53,724 bases of DNA from Geobacillus thermodenitrificans subsp. thermodenitrificans DSM 465 (GCF_000496575.1 NZ_AYKT01000021.1:1-53724); one strand, 5' to 3'; shown: positions 22,458-34,901, counted from the first letter of the stretch. The notes: generated from the sequence alone by a model not told the origin. Program-made: numbers and translations.

Positions 22458-24536
22458 TTATTCGCCTTTATTTTTTTTGATAATTTCATCGGCGATGTTT
22501 TTCGGAACTTCTTCGTAATGGTCAAATACCATCGAGAACGTTCCACGCCCTTGCGTGTTCGAACGGAGCGATGTTGCATAACCGAACATTTCGGCCAGCG
22601 GCACCATTGCACGAACAACTTGGGCGTTTCCGCGCGCTTCCATCCCTTCGACGCGACCGCGGCGGGATGTGATGTCACCCATAATGTCGCCGAGGTATTC
22701 TTCAGGGATGACGACTTCTACTTTCATGATCGGTTCAAGCAGAACCGGTTCACACTTCGCTGCCGCGTTTTTCAACGCCATCGAAGCAGCAATTTTGAAC
22801 GCCATCTCACTCGAGTCGACATCATGGTACGATCCATCAAACAGTTTCGCTTTGATGTCAACAACCGGGTAGCCAGCTAAGACACCGTTTTGCATCGCTT
22901 CTTCCAATCCAGCTTGAACAGCCGGCACGTACTCTTTCGGAACGACCCCACCGACGATCGCATTTTCAAATTCAAAGCCTTTACCGCGTTCGTTCGGTGT
23001 GAATTCGATCCAAACGTGACCGTACTGACCACGACCACCGGACTGGCGAATAAATTTCCCTTCGACTTGAGCCGATTGACGGAACGTTTCACGGTAAGCA
23101 ACTTGCGGTGCACCAACGTTCGCCTCGACTTTGAATTCGCGACGCATCCGGTCGACGATAATGTCCAAGTGCAGCTCGCCCATCCCGGAAATGATCGTTT
23201 GTCCTGTTTCCGGATCGGTATGCGCACGGAATGTCGGGTCTTCCTCTTGCAGTTTTTGCAATGCTTGACCCATCTTATCTTGGTCGGCTTTCGATTTCGG
23301 TTCGATCGCCACCGAGATAACCGGCTCTGGGAATTGCATCGACTCTAAGATGACAAGATTTTTCTCATCACATAGAGTATCGCCGGTCGTTGTTTCTTTT
23401 AAACCTACTGCTGCCGCAATATCACCGGCATAGACTGTCGAAATTTCTTGACGGTGGTTCGCATGCATTTGCAGCAAGCGACCGATCCGTTCACGCTTCC
23501 GTTTCGTTGAGTTCATGACGTAAGAACCGGAATCAAGCGTTCCGGAGTAGACGCGGAAGAACGTCAACTTCCCAACGTACGGGTCAGTCATAATTTTGAA
23601 TGCCAACGCGGAGAACGGAGCGTCATCGCGTGCTTCGCGAGCCACTTCTTCTTCCGTATCCGGAATGATACCGCGAATCGCCGGGATATCTAACGGAGAC
23701 GGCAAGTAGTCGACAACCCCGTCAAGAAGCAGCTGAACACCTTTGTTTTTAAAAGCTGAACCGCAGAAGACTGGATAGAATTCAACGTTGATCGTCGCCT
23801 TACGGATTGCGGCTTTCAGCTCTTCTTTCGTAATTTCTTCTCCTTCTAAATATTTCATCATCAGCTCTTCATCGAGTTCCGCAACAGCCTCAATGAGCTT
23901 GCCATGATATTCTTCCGCTAAATCGCGGTAGTCTTCCGGAATTTCGATGCGTTCGATGTTTTTGCCAAGGTCGTCGTGGTAATGGTATGCACACATTTCC
24001 ACGAGGTCAATAATGCCGGTGAATTGGTCTTCAGCGCCGATCGGCAACTGCACCGGGTAGGCATTCGCTTGTAAGCGGTCATGGAGCGTTTTTACCGCAT
24101 ACAAGAAGTCCGCACCGATTTTGTCCATTTTGTTGACGAATACAATCCGCGGAACACCATATGTAGTCGCTTGACGCCAAACTGTTTCCGTTTGCGGTTC
24201 TACACCAGATTGGGCGTCAAGAACTGTAATGGCTCCGTCCAACACGCGCAACGAACGTTCAACCTCAACCGTGAAGTCGACGTGCCCTGGCGTGTCGATG
24301 ATGTTGATGCGATGGCCTTTCCATTGCGCCGTTGTCGCCGCCGACGTAATCGTAATCCCGCGCTCTTGCTCTTGTTCCATCCAGTCCATCGTAGCTGAGC
24401 CTTCATGCGTTTCCCCGATTTTATGAACGCGGCCTGTGTAGAACAGGATTCGTTCCGTCGTCGTCGTTTTTCCGGCGTCAATGTGCGCCATGATTCCTAT
24501 GTTACGAGTGTTTTCTAAGGAGAACTCTCTTGCCAT
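22458..24536 (-). CDS. fusA: Elongation factor G
   Basis: EF-G is the GTPase that moves tRNA and mRNA after peptide transfer. I use the ATG at 24536 ([15 protein letters not shown]), 12 nt after AAGGAG, giving 692 residues as in Bacillus; the frame opens 22 codons earlier without family support. Motifs are [19 protein letters not shown], switch region [22 protein letters not shown] and NKMDKIGAD, with domain IV carrying [15 protein letters not shown]. It lies between rpsG and tuf in the str operon. Confidence 0.98.
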   Translation of the reverse strand: MAREFSLENTRNIGIMAHIDAGKTTTTERILFYTGRVHKIGETHEGSATMDWMEQEQERGITITSAATTAQWKGHRINIIDTPGHVDFTVEVERSLRVLDGAITVLDAQSGVEPQTETVWRQATTYGVPRIVFVNKMDKIGADFLYAVKTLHDRLQANAYPVQLPIGAEDQFTGIIDLVEMCAYHYHDDLGKNIERIEIPEDYRDLAEEYHGKLIEAVAELDEELMMKYLEGEEITKEELKAAIRKATINVEFYPVFCGSAFKNKGVQLLLDGVVDYLPSPLDIPAIRGIIPDTEEEVAREARDDAPFSALAFKIMTDPYVGKLTFFRVYSGTLDSGSYVMNSTKRKRERIGRLLQMHANHRQEISTVYAGDIAAAVGLKETTTGDTLCDEKNLVILESMQFPEPVISVAIEPKSKADQDKMGQALQKLQEEDPTFRAHTDPETGQTIISGMGELHLDIIVDRMRREFKVEANVGAPQVAYRETFRQSAQVEGKFIRQSGGRGQYGHVWIEFTPNERGKGFEFENAIVGGVVPKEYVPAVQAGLEEAMQNGVLAGYPVVDIKAKLFDGSYHDVDSSEMAFKIAASMALKNAAAKCEPVLLEPIMKVEVVIPEEYLGDIMGDITSRRGRVEGMEARGNAQVVRAMVPLAEMFGYATSLRSNTQGRGTFSMVFDHYEEVPKNIADEIIKKNKGE

Positions 24537-24575
24537 AGTGGTTATTTTCTCCTTCCTTACAAAATAAAATATAAG

Positions 24576-24594
24576 TAGATGGCGACGCCATCTA
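24576..24594 (-). other. Perfect hairpin 40 nt upstream of fusA
   Basis: TAGATGGC and GCCATCTA flank a 3-nt loop on the minus strand, in the fusA 5' leader and before its SD. No T-run follows. A role in fusA translation or mRNA stability is possible but not shown. Confidence 0.5.
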
Positions 24595-24662
24595 TGGCGC
24601 AACTCTCTTTGAATTGATTAAGAGAAGCTAGATGCATGCAGCTGAAAGGGCCACAATATACA

Positions 24663-24711
24663 GGAAGATAGGTGAACAGGCAACATCACGCGTGCCTTCT
24701 CACCTATTTCC
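24663..24711 (-). other. Long imperfect hairpin after rpsG
   Basis: On the minus strand a 12-13 bp stem (GGAAATAGGTGA with TCACCTATCTTCC) encloses a second stem (AGGC with GCCT). It begins 16 nt after the rpsG stop and has no clear T-run. In the rpsG-fusA gap of the str operon, which in E. coli is the S7 regulatory site; a similar role here is inference. Confidence 0.5.
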
Positions 24712-24726
24712 TTTGAGCAGCGCTCC

Positions 24727-25233
<507 letters not shown>

Positions 25234-25236
25234 TCA

Positions 25237-25674
<438 letters not shown>

Positions 25675-25749
25675 TCACACATATCCTTTAAGCCCACATA
25701 TCCAGGTGGTTCATCGTTTATGCAAACAAAGGTTTTAAAGGTAAAGCAA

Positions 25750-25998
25750 TCAACGGAGGATCGCTACCGCAGCTGCACCGACTTGGATTTTACATGCCTT
25801 GCCGAGTTTTTTCATCGAATCGACTTTCGTGATCGGCACGTTCGCCTCATTGGCTGCTGCCATCACTTTTTCGATAATCGGCAAATCGGCATCTTCTGCC
25901 ACGATCACTTCCGCTGCCTTTCCTTCCTTTAAAGCCCTTATCGTTTGTTTGGTTCCAATGACGATTTTCCCAGCCTGTAATACTTTTTCATAAGACAT
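25750..25998 (-). CDS. rplGB: L7Ae-family K-turn-binding ribosomal protein (YbxF)
   Basis: An 82-residue protein of the L7Ae/L30e fold. B. subtilis YbxF binds kink-turn RNA and associates with ribosomes. Visible features are VLQAGKIVIGTKQTIRALKEGKA, which holds the RNA-contacting GTKQT segment, VIVAEDADLPIIEKV and the hydrophobic end QVGAAAVAIL. SD GGAGGAT precedes the ATG. It is the first gene after the str promoter, before rpsL, as in B. subtilis. Confidence 0.93.
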   Translation of the reverse strand: MSYEKVLQAGKIVIGTKQTIRALKEGKAAEVIVAEDADLPIIEKVMAAANEANVPITKVDSMKKLGKACKIQVGAAAVAILR

Positions 25999-26042
25999 GT
26001 AACATATCCTCCAAAGTACCAGGTTGTTGGAACACCTTTATT

Positions 26043-26071
26043 AGACTACCACTTTCTCTGTTCGTTGTCAA
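26043..26071 (-). promoter_or_regulatory. Sigma-A promoter for rplGB and the str operon
   Basis: On the minus strand: TTGACA (26066-26071), 17-nt spacer, TAGTCT (26043-26048). The -35 is perfect, the -10 is weaker. It lies between rpoC and rplGB, after the rpoC hairpin. Confidence 0.72.
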
Positions 26072-26094
26072 CTGAATTTTTTCATCAAGGAAGA

Positions 26095-26119
26095 GCCGGC
26101 CAAGGGCACCTTAGCCGGC
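26095..26119 (-). terminator. GC-rich hairpin after rpoC
   Basis: An 11-bp stem (GCCGGCTAAGG with CCTTGGCCGGC, one G-T pair) with a 3-nt loop. It starts 16 nt after the rpoC stop. The tract after it is CTCTTCCTTG, not a clean T-run, so termination may be partial. Confidence 0.55.
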
Positions 26120-26134
26120 CATCCCCGTTACTTT

Positions 26135-29100
26135 TTAATTAGATGGAACGGTATCACTAGCCGTTTCCTTCTTGACGGCAGGTTTTACGTTGCGGTAGCG
26201 GGCCATGCCTGTTCCCGCCGGGACAAGTTTGCCGATAATGACGTTTTCTTTCAAGCCGAGCAGCTCATCCCGTTTTCCTTTGATCGCTGCATCGGTCAAG
26301 ACGCGCGTCGTTTCTTGGAACGAAGCGGCCGACAAGAACGAATCCGTTTCAAGCGACGCTTTCGTAATACCGAGCAGCACCGGGCGGGCTGTTGCTGGCC
26401 GCTTTCCTTCCCGAATAGCTTGAGCGTTGACATCCGTGAACTGATGAACGTCCAAAAGCGTGCCTGGCAACACATCTGTATCGCCGGCATCGATAACGCG
26501 CACTTTGCGCAGCATTTGTCGCACCATGACTTCAATGTGCTTATCGCTAATTTCAACCCCTTGCATCCGGTACACTTTTTGCACTTCACGGAGCAAGTAT
26601 TCTTGGACAGACGTAATATCACGCACGCGCAACAACTGTTTCGGGTCGACCGAACCTTCCGTCAGCTCTTGGCCGCGTTCAACGTGTTGCCCTTCTTCGA
26701 CTTTCAGGCGTGCATTGTACGGAGCCACATAAGAGCGTGTCTCCACTTCGCTTTGCACGACGATTTCATATTGATTGTCGCGCGTTTCATTAATCGCAAC
26801 GACCGTGCCGTCAATTTCCGAGATGACGGCTTGCCCTTTCGGGTTGCGCGCTTCAAACAGCTCTTGTACCCGAGGCAAACCTTGAGTGATATCGTCCCCA
26901 GCAACACCGCCCGTATGGAACGTCCGCATCGTCAACTGCGTACCCGGCTCACCGATTGATTGGGCAGCGATGATGCCGACCGCCTCGCCAACTTCAACAT
27001 CCATACCTGTCGCCATGTTGCGGCCGTAACATTTTTTGCACACACCATGACGCGTGTTGCAAGCAAAGACAGAACGAATCCATACTTCGGTAATGCCAGC
27101 CTTGATGATCTCATTGGCGATATCTTCTGTGATCATCTCATCTTTGCGGACGATCACTTCACCCGTTTCCGGATGGTGCACCGTCTTGTGCGCATAGCGG
27201 CCGACAAGACGTTCTTCAAGCTTGACGACAACTTCCGTGCCGTCCGTTAACGCCCGCGCCAAAATGCCGCGATCCGTGCCGCAATCTTCTTCACGGACGA
27301 TGACATCTTGCGCCACGTCAACAAGACGTCTCGTGAGATAACCTGAGTCGGCCGTTTTCAACGCCGTATCCGCCAACCCTTTGCGCGCGCCGTGCGTCGA
27401 GATAAAGTACTCCAATACCGTTAAGCCTTCACGGAACGACGATTTGATCGGCAGCTCGATAATCCGGCCGGCCGGGTTAGCCATTAAACCGCGCATCCCT
27501 GCGAGCTGCGTAAAGTTCGAGGCGTTACCGCGCGCCCCGGAATCGCTCATCATAAAGATCGGGTTGCGCTTATCGAGCGATTTCATCAACCGATCTTGAA
27601 TTTTATCTTTCGCCGCACTCCAAACAGAGATGACGCGCTCATACCGTTCTTCGTCGGTAATCAATCCGCGGCGGAACTGTTTCAACACGGTGTCGACTTT
27701 CGCTTGAGCTTCATCCAAAATTTCTTGTTTTTCCGGCAGAACGACGATATCGGAAACACCAATCGTAATACCGGCTTTCGTTGAGTATTGGAAACCGAGA
27801 TCTTTCATGCGGTCGAGCATCTTTGATGTTTCGGTAATTTTGAACCGCTTAAATACTTCGGCGATAATTTGCCCAAGCACTTTTTTCTTAAACGGCGGCA
27901 CGAGTTCGCGCTTGCGGATCTCTTCGCGCACGTCGACCCCTTTATCCAAGAAGTACTTATCCGGCGTCCGCCCTTCGATATTTTCCGTCGTCGGCTCGTT
28001 AATGTACGGGAACGACTTCGGCAAAATTTCATTGAAAATGAGTTTTCCAACCGTCGTCAGCAACAGCTTGTTGTTTTGTTCCGGAGTAAACGTTTCGTTT
28101 TTCAGCGAGCCGGCATGGATAGCGATGCGTGAATGGAGATGGACATAGCCGTTATGATAAGCAAGCAGCGCTTCGTCCGTATCCTTGAATACCATGCCCT
28201 CGCCGATTGCCCCTTCGCGTTCCATCGTCAAGTAATAGTTTCCTAAAACCATGTCCTGCGAAGGCGTAACGACCGGTTTTCCATCTTTCGGGTTCAAAAT
28301 GTTTTGCGCCGCCAGCATCAACAAACGCGCTTCAGCTTGTGCTTCAGCGGACAGCGGCACGTGCACCGCCATTTGGTCGCCGTCAAAGTCCGCGTTGTAC
28401 GCCGTACAAACGAGCGGATGAAGACGGATCGCACGCCCCTCGACAAGCGTCGGCTCAAACGCCTGAATACCGAGGCGGTGAAGCGTCGGAGCACGGTTTA
28501 ACAGCACCGGATGTTCTTTAATGACATCTTCAAGCACATCCCATACTTCCGGATGCACGCGCTCAATTTTCCGCTTCGCGCTTTTAATGTTGTGCGCCAA
28601 GCCCCGCTCAACGAGTTCTTTCATGACGAACGGCTTAAACAGCTCGAGCGCCATTTCTTTCGGCAGTCCGCATTGATACATTTTTAAGTTTGGACCGACT
28701 ACAATAACCGAACGACCAGAGTAGTCGACCCGTTTACCGAGCAAGTTTTGCCGGAAGCGCCCTTGCTTTCCTTTCAGCATATGGGAAAGCGACTTTAACG
28801 GGCGGTTCCCCGGCCCAGTTACTGGGCGGCCGCGGCGGCCGTTGTCGATCAAAGCATCGACTGCCTCTTGCAACATCCGCTTCTCGTTTTGCACGATGAT
28901 GTTCGGTGCGCCAAGGTCAAGCAATCGTTTCAACCGGTTGTTGCGGTTGATGACACGACGGTATAAATCGTTTAAGTCCGATGTCGCAAACCGTCCGCCA
29001 TCGAGCTGAACCATCGGGCGGAGTTCCGGCGGAATGACCGGCAGCACATCGAGCACCATCCAAGCCGGATCATTCCCGGAGCTGCGGAATGACTCAAGCA

Positions 29101-29734
29101 CCTCAAGTCGTTTAATAATGCGGGCGCGCCGTTGCCCTTGCGCTGTTTTCAGCTCTTCTTTCAGTGTGGCCACTTCTTTATCCAAGTCAATGTCTTGGAG
29201 CAGCTTTTTAATCGCCTCAGCCCCCATTGATGCTTGGAACGATTGACCATATTTCTCGCGATAGGCGCGGTATTCTTTTTCCGACAACAGCTGTTTTTTC
29301 TCCAGCGGCGTATCACCTGGGTCGGTGACGACGTAAGAAGCAAAGTAAATAACTTCCTCAAGCGCCCGCGGCGACATATCAAGCACAAGACCCATCCGGC
29401 TCGGGATGCCTTTAAAATACCAAATGTGCGAAACCGGAGCGGCGAGCTCGATATGGCCCATCCGTTCACGGCGGACTTTGGAACGCGTCACTTCGACGCC
29501 GCAACGGTCACAAACAACCCCTTTGTAGCGGACGCGCTTATATTTGCCGCAATGGCACTCCCAGTCTTTCGTCGGGCCGAAAATGCGCTCGCAAAATAGT
29601 CCGTCTTTTTCCGGCTTTAACGTCCGATAGTTGATCGTTTCTGGTTTTTTAACCTCACCGTACGACCAGGAACGAATTTTCTCCGGGGAAGCGAGCCCGA
29701 TTTTCATGTACTCAAACTTATTGACATCTAGCAA
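26135..29734 (-). CDS. rpoC: RNA polymerase subunit beta prime
   Basis: Beta prime holds the catalytic Mg2+ and the clamp. I place the start at the TTG at 29734 ([14 protein letters not shown], read as MLDV), 8 nt after GGGAGG; this gives 1199 residues, the B. subtilis length. The frame opening at 29788 adds 18 residues with no family support and runs over the SD. Visible are the zinc ribbon [20 protein letters not shown], the bridge-to-active-site [12 protein letters not shown] with its three Asp, and the second zinc site ([19 protein letters not shown]). It follows rpoB by 111 nt. Confidence 0.98.
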
Positions 29735-29845
29735 GGGGTATACCTCCCTCTTTGATCCGTCGGTTTTACTCCGTGGCTTGTTCGTCATCCGTTCGCTTTA
29801 ACGGCCTATGGCGGGGAACGCTCCCCGCCTAGCCGTCATTGTCGG

Positions 29846-32800
29846 TTACTCTTTCGTTACCGCATTTTTTTCTTCGTCAGCTTCTTCCGATTCGACCGGC
29901 TTAACGTCTACCATGATGGCATCCGGCGCATGGTCGTCGTCATTATCAAAGTTTTCCATGTTGATTTCTTGTTCATCGCTCGTCAAAATCGTAACGTCCA
30001 TACCCAAGCTTTGGAGTTCTTTAATCAATACTTTAAACGACTCCGGTACACCCGGTTCTGGAATGTTTTCCCCTTTGACGATCGCCTCGTACGTTTTGAC
30101 ACGGCCAACGACATCGTCGGACTTGACGGTCAAAATTTCTTGCAGCGTATATGCCGCCCCATATGCCTCAAGCGCCCATACTTCCATCTCACCAAAGCGC
30201 TGACCGCCAAATTGCGCCTTACCGCCAAGCGGCTGCTGGGTGACGAGCGAATACGGGCCAGTTGAACGGGCGTGAAGCTTGTCATCAACCATGTGGGCAA
30301 GCTTAATCATATACATGATTCCGACCGACACGCGGTTGTCAAACGGTTCCCCTGTCCGACCGTCATAGAGCACGGTTTTTGCATCGCGAGCCATGCCAGC
30401 CTCTTCGAGAATGTTCCACACATCTTCCTCCGTGGCTCCGTCAAAGACCGGGGAAGCAATATGCAAACCGAGCTTTTTGGCTGCCATACCAAGATGCAGC
30501 TCAAACACTTGCCCGATGTTCATCCGCGACGGAACGCCGAGCGGGTTTAACATGATATCGATCGGCGTGCCGTCTGGCAGGAACGGCATATCTTCTTCCG
30601 GAAGAATACGGGAAATAACCCCTTTGTTCCCGTGACGACCCGCCATTTTGTCACCTTCGGAAATTTTCCGTTTTTGCACAATGTAGACACGGACAAGCTG
30701 GTTGACACCTGGCGGGAGCTCGTCACCATCTTCGCGATTGAATACTTTCACATCGAGGACAATGCCGCCGCCACCGTGCGGGACACGCAGCGATGTGTCG
30801 CGCACCTCGCGCGCTTTTTCACCGAAAATCGCGTGCAACAGCCGCTCCTCGGCCGTCAACTCAGTCATTCCTTTTGGCGTCACTTTACCAACGAGCAAGT
30901 CGCCGTCTTTTACTTCCGCCCCAATGCGGACAATGCCGCGCTCATCCAAGTTTTTCAACGCGTCCTCGCCCACGTTCGGGATGTCGCGCGTAATTTCTTC
31001 CGGACCAAGCTTCGTGTCGCGCGATTCCGCCTCATATTCCTCAATATGGATCGACGTATATACGTCTTCTTTGACGAGCCGTTCGCTCATAATGATCGCG
31101 TCTTCGTAGTTGTAGCCATCCCATGTCATAAAGGCGACAAGCACGTTGCGGCCGAGTGCCAGCTCGCCTTTGTCCATGGATGGACCGTCAGCTAAAATTT
31201 CCCCTTTTTCGACGATGTCGCCTTTTTTCACAATCGGACGCTGATTGTAGCATGTACCTTGGTTCGAACGAACGAATTTGAGCAAGCGGTATTTATCTAA
31301 ATCTCCCTTGACTTCTTTGCCGTCTACTTCAATGAGCCGACGCACCCAAATTTCTTTTGCCTCAACGCGCTCAACGATGCCGCGATGCTTGCAGATGATC
31401 GCTGCTCCCGAATCTTTCGCTGAGACGTACTCCATTCCAGTACCGACGATCGGCGCCTCTGGCTGCAACAGCGGTACCGCTTGACGCTGCATGTTCGCCC
31501 CCATCAAGGCGCGGTTCGAGTCGTCGTTTTCCAAAAACGGAATACATGCCGTTGCTGCAGAAACAACTTGCTTTGGCGAAACGTCCATATAGTCGACGCG
31601 CTCGCGTTTGACGACAATGTTTTCACCGCGGAAACGAGCGATGACGTTTTCCTCAAGGAACGTTCCATCTTCCGCAAGCGGCACGTTCGCTTGCGCCACG
31701 ACATAGTTGTCTTCCTCGTCGGCCGTTAAATAATCAATTTGATCCGTAACTTTCCCTGTCTCCGGATCGACGCGTCGGTATGGTGTTTCAATAAAGCCGA
31801 ATTTGTTTACTTTCGCGTAGGTAGACAGTGAGTTAATCAACCCGATGTTCGGACCTTCTGGCGTCTCGATCGGACACATCCGTCCATAGTGAGAATAGTG
31901 AACGTCACGCACTTCAAATCCGGCGCGCTCCCGCGTCAATCCGCCAGGACCAAGCGCAGAAAGACGGCGTTTATGCGTCAACTCAGCCAATGGGTTCGTT
32001 TGATCCATAAACTGTGACAGCTGTGAGCTGCCGAAAAACTCTTTAACCGCCGCAATCACCGGGCGAATGTTGATCAGTTGCTGCGGTGTAATCGTGTTCG
32101 CATCTTGGATTGACATGCGCTCGCGCACGACGCGTTCCATGCGCGACAAACCGATACGGAATTGGTTTTGCAACAGTTCGCCGACCGAACGAAGGCGACG
32201 ATTACCCAAATGGTCGATATCATCCGTATCGCCAACACCGTGAAGCAAGTTAAAGAAATAGCTGATCGACGCAATAATATCCGCCGGTGTAATATGTTTC
32301 ACATCCTCAGCAATAAAACCATTGCCGATAATGTTGATGACTTTTTCATTGTCTGGGTCATTTGGCGCATAGATTTTTACCGTTTGCACTGAAATTTGTC
32401 CGTCGGCTACCCCTTCAGTCGGCCGGTACGTCTGCAACCCGGCACCTTTTTCTAAATAAGGCAACAGACGGTTCAGCGTCCGGCGGTCGATCATCGTTCC
32501 AGCTTCGGCGATGATTTCTCCTGTTTCCGGATCAGCAATCGTTTCCGCCAACCGCTGGTTAAACAAACGGTTTTTAATATGAAGTTTTTTGTTGATTTTA
32601 TAGCGTCCTACGCTAGCTAGATCGTAGCGTTTCGGGTCAAAAAAGCGTGACGCGAGCAAGCTTTTCGCATTCTCTAGCGTCGGTGGTTCACCCGGGCGGA
32701 GACGCTCATAAATTTCGATCAACGCTTTTTCCGTGCTGTCGGTATTATCTTTTTCGAGCGTATTGCGCAAATATTCGTTATCACCAAGCAAGTCGATGAT

Positions 32801-33418
32801 TTCTTGATCGGAGCTGAACCCGAGCGCACGAAGAAGCACCGTAACAGGAAGTTTACGGGTGCGGTCGATACGAACGTAAACGACGTCTTTCGCATCGGTT
32901 TCATATTCAAGCCATGCGCCGCGGTTCGGAATCACTGTTGCCGAATAGCCGCGTTTCCCATTTTTATCGACTTTATCACTATAATAGACGCTTGGCGAGC
33001 GAACGAGCTGAGAGACGATGACGCGTTCCGCTCCGTTGATGATAAACGTGCCGGTTTCCGTCATCAGTGGGAAATCGCCCATAAACACGTCTTGTTCTTT
33101 CACTTCGCCCGTCTCTTTATTGATGAGGCGGACTTTCACGCGAAGCGGTGCTGCATATGTAACATCGCGTTCTTTTGCCTCTTCAACCGAGTATTTCGGC
33201 TCCCCTAAGCTATAGTCGATAAATTCAAGAGAAAGATTGCCAGAAAAATCTTCGATCGGGGAAATTTCTTTGAACATTTCCCGCAGCCCTTCATCGAGAA
33301 ACCATTGATAGGAGGACGTTTGAATTTCAATTAAGTTCGGCAATTCCAGCACTTCGCTAATGCGTGCATAACTTCTTCTTTGGCGGTGTCGCCCATATTG
33401 AACTAGTCGGCCTGTCAA
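29846..33418 (-). CDS. rpoB: RNA polymerase subunit beta
   Basis: Beta forms the other half of the catalytic cleft and binds rifampicin. The start is the TTG at 33418 (read as [20 protein letters not shown]), 7 nt after AGGGGTGA, giving 1190 residues. The rifampicin region [18 protein letters not shown] and [13 protein letters not shown] shows the sensitive-type residues. Also visible are the switch and flap segments, [13 protein letters not shown], and the C-terminal acidic tail, where it differs most from B. subtilis. A 400-nt leader with a terminator-like hairpin precedes it. Confidence 0.98.
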   Translation of the reverse strand: MTGRLVQYGRHRQRRSYARISEVLELPNLIEIQTSSYQWFLDEGLREMFKEISPIEDFSGNLSLEFIDYSLGEPKYSVEEAKERDVTYAAPLRVKVRLINKETGEVKEQDVFMGDFPLMTETGTFIINGAERVIVSQLVRSPSVYYSDKVDKNGKRGYSATVIPNRGAWLEYETDAKDVVYVRIDRTRKLPVTVLLRALGFSSDQEIIDLLGDNEYLRNTLEKDNTDSTEKALIEIYERLRPGEPPTLENAKSLLASRFFDPKRYDLASVGRYKINKKLHIKNRLFNQRLAETIADPETGEIIAEAGTMIDRRTLNRLLPYLEKGAGLQTYRPTEGVADGQISVQTVKIYAPNDPDNEKVINIIGNGFIAEDVKHITPADIIASISYFFNLLHGVGDTDDIDHLGNRRLRSVGELLQNQFRIGLSRMERVVRERMSIQDANTITPQQLINIRPVIAAVKEFFGSSQLSQFMDQTNPLAELTHKRRLSALGPGGLTRERAGFEVRDVHYSHYGRMCPIETPEGPNIGLINSLSTYAKVNKFGFIETPYRRVDPETGKVTDQIDYLTADEEDNYVVAQANVPLAEDGTFLEENVIARFRGENIVVKRERVDYMDVSPKQVVSAATACIPFLENDDSNRALMGANMQRQAVPLLQPEAPIVGTGMEYVSAKDSGAAIICKHRGIVERVEAKEIWVRRLIEVDGKEVKGDLDKYRLLKFVRSNQGTCYNQRPIVKKGDIVEKGEILADGPSMDKGELALGRNVLVAFMTWDGYNYEDAIIMSERLVKEDVYTSIHIEEYEAESRDTKLGPEEITRDIPNVGEDALKNLDERGIVRIGAEVKDGDLLVGKVTPKGMTELTAEERLLHAIFGEKAREVRDTSLRVPHGGGGIVLDVKVFNREDGDELPPGVNQLVRVYIVQKRKISEGDKMAGRHGNKGVISRILPEEDMPFLPDGTPIDIMLNPLGVPSRMNIGQVFELHLGMAAKKLGLHIASPVFDGATEEDVWNILEEAGMARDAKTVLYDGRTGEPFDNRVSVGIMYMIKLAHMVDDKLHARSTGPYSLVTQQPLGGKAQFGGQRFGEMEVWALEAYGAAYTLQEILTVKSDDVVGRVKTYEAIVKGENIPEPGVPESFKVLIKELQSLGMDVTILTSDEQEINMENFDNDDDHAPDAIMVDVKPVESEEADEEKNAVTKE

Positions 33419-33824
33419 GAGTGATTCACCCCTCAAATGTAGACATTAGTGAAAACCGGAAGCGGAACATCGTGCCCATCCATCTCGCTTGGCGAGATAT
33501 GCCGCCAAGGCATTATGGCCGCTCCGTCTTCCGAGGCACAGCGCTAGGCATGCATGCGGCCGGCCCCCCGCCGTCCGGATGGAAACGGCTTGGCTGTGGC
33601 ACCACCGTTTCGTTAAGGGGATTCAACATGCTCCCGGCGCGAGGAAACCAGATGTTAGATGGCGAAAAAAAGAAAATGGTTTCTATCCAGTAGAAAACCA
33701 TATGTTTAGCTATTTATTGATTTTATCATTTTTTCCATTGCGTCCAAAATTATACGTCATCCCCTTTACACAGGAAATGTGCATATTTAGCATTCTATAA
33801 TGTTACCACAATAAAAAAACGGTG
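33419..33824 (-). promoter_or_regulatory. rpoB leader region, 406 nt, no gene seen
   Basis: The rpoB promoter (33800-33828) gives a leader of about 370 nt. It holds an intrinsic-terminator-like hairpin (33664-33701). Further down are a GAAACGG/CCGTTTC pairing around 33590 and two overlapping stems near 33484-33509: CTTGGCG with CGCCAAG, or CTCGC with GCGAG. These two share bases and cannot form together. I see no convincing ORF. This layout fits a leader that controls how much RNA polymerase mRNA is completed; that is inference. Confidence 0.6.
33664..33701 (-). terminator. Terminator-like hairpin inside the rpoB leader
   Basis: On the minus strand ATGGTTT plus TCTA pairs with TAGA plus AACCAT around a short loop, followed by TTTCTTTTTTT. 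It lies about 95 nt after the expected rpoB start site, so it would act as an attenuator, or end read-through from ybxB. Confidence 0.7.
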
Positions 33825-33828
33825 TCAA
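33800..33828 (-). promoter_or_regulatory. Sigma-A promoter for rpoBC, overlapping the ybxB stop codon
   Basis: On the minus strand: TTGACA (33823-33828), 17-nt spacer, TAACAT (33800-33805). The TGA inside the -35 is the ybxB stop codon. The -35 is perfect and the -10 is 4 of 6. A second TATAAT lies about 55 nt downstream but lacks a good -35. Confidence 0.77.
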
Positions 33829-34427
33829 CATTTTTTCGCCTTTATGATATAATATCCTTTTTTCTTCGCAACAACCTCAACAGCCACAAACCATTCTTTC
33901 AGCTTTTGCAGTGCGGATGGGGCACCTTGCTTCTTTTGAATGACAACCCACAGCTCTCCATTATCAACTAGGTGCGCTCGGCTTTGCTCAAAGATCGCAT
34001 GGACGACCCGCTTGCCAGCCCGAATCGGCGGATTGGTGATCACTGCCGCAAATCGCTGTTCCCCAACTTCTGAAAACAAGTCGCTTTTATAAATGATGGC
34101 ATTATGGATACCGTTTGCTTGCTTGTTTTCTTCCGCTAGCTCTAACGCCCGTTCATTGACATCGATCATCTGGACGCGCCGATCGGGAAACGATTTGGCT
34201 AAAGCGAGGCCGATCGGGCCGTACCCGCAACCGACATCTAACAAATCACCGGCAACGTCCGGTTCTTGAAACGTTTCAATCAGTAAACGCGTACCGAAAT
34301 CAACCTCGCGCTTTGAAAAGACCCCACTGTCGGTCGTAAAGCGGAATTCATGTCCGCGCAAAGTAAACGTCCACGTTTGGGGATTTCGCTCAGACGTCGG
34401 GTTAGCTGAGTAATAATGTTCGCTCAC
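33825..34427 (-). CDS. Class I SAM-dependent methyltransferase (YbxB, RsmC-like)
   Basis: Probably a guanine-N2 rRNA methyltransferase of the RsmC/RlmG type, known in B. subtilis as ybxB. I use the GTG at 34427 (read as MSEHYYSANPTSER), downstream of GAGGAGGG; upstream ATG choices sit on the SD. The 200 residues carry the SAM motif LLDVGCGYGPIGLAL (about residue 62), acidic VQMIDVNERALELA, and the target-base motif NPPIRAGK (about residue 128). It lies between rplL and rpoB, as in B. subtilis. The exact rRNA target is not shown by the sequence. Confidence 0.88.
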   Translation of the reverse strand: MSEHYYSANPTSERNPQTWTFTLRGHEFRFTTDSGVFSKREVDFGTRLLIETFQEPDVAGDLLDVGCGYGPIGLALAKSFPDRRVQMIDVNERALELAEENKQANGIHNAIIYKSDLFSEVGEQRFAAVITNPPIRAGKRVVHAIFEQSRAHLVDNGELWVVIQKKQGAPSALQKLKEWFVAVEVVAKKKGYYIIKAKKC

Positions 34428-34480
34428 AATCATCCCTCCTCTGTTGATAAGCTGCATTAGCCCCCGATATATAGTGTAAC

Positions 34481-34520
34481 AAAAAAGAGGCCGCCCCTTG
34501 CCTGGGTCAGCCCCTTTTTT
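34481..34520 (-). terminator. Intrinsic terminator after rplL
   Basis: On the minus strand AAAAAAGGGGCT pairs with GGCCTCTTTTTT (with G-T pairs), followed by T. It starts about 12 nt after the rplL stop. Read-through or a separate promoter must serve ybxB. Confidence 0.8.
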
Positions 34521-34532
34521 ATAGCGACACGA

Positions 34533-34901
34533 TTACTTCACTTCAACTTTCGCGCCAACTTCTTCAAGTTTTGCTTTAATTTCTTCAGCTTCTTCTTTCG
34601 AAACAGCTTCTTTGAGCGGTTTCGGCGTGTTGTCAACTAAGTCTTTTGCTTCTTTCAAGCCGAGGCCAGTGATTTCACGAACAACTTTGATAACTTTAAT
34701 TTTTTGCGCACCAGCATCAGCAAGGATAACATCGAATTCTGTTTTCTCAGCTGCTGCTTCACCGCCAGCTGCCGCACCGCCAGCAACAACAACCGGAGCT
34801 GCAGCCGTTACGCCGAATTCTTCTTCGATAGCTTTTACTAATTCATTTAATTCCAATACCGTCATATTTTTCACTGCTTCAATGATTTGTTCTTTCGTCA
34901 T
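34533..34901 (-). CDS. rplL: 50S ribosomal protein L7/L12
   Basis: L7/L12 forms the flexible stalk that recruits translation GTPases. The 122 residues have an N-terminal dimerisation helix pair ([22 protein letters not shown]), an Ala/Gly-rich hinge at about residues 37-52, and the C-terminal factor-binding domain [28 protein letters not shown]. Two ATG codons are adjacent; I prefer the second (34901) because GGAGG lies 8 nt from it. It follows rplJ by about 50 nt. Confidence 0.97.
   Translation of the reverse strand: MTKEQIIEAVKNMTVLELNELVKAIEEEFGVTAAAPVVVAGGAAAGGEAAAEKTEFDVILADAGAQKIKVIKVVREITGLGLKEAKDLVDNTPKPLKEAVSKEEAEEIKAKLEEVGAKVEVK

Noticed and set aside
33513-33701. 62-codon minus-strand frame in the rpoB leader
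   Set aside because: Its ATG lies inside the terminator stem with no SD, and the product shows no recognisable feature. I considered a leader peptide but see no support.
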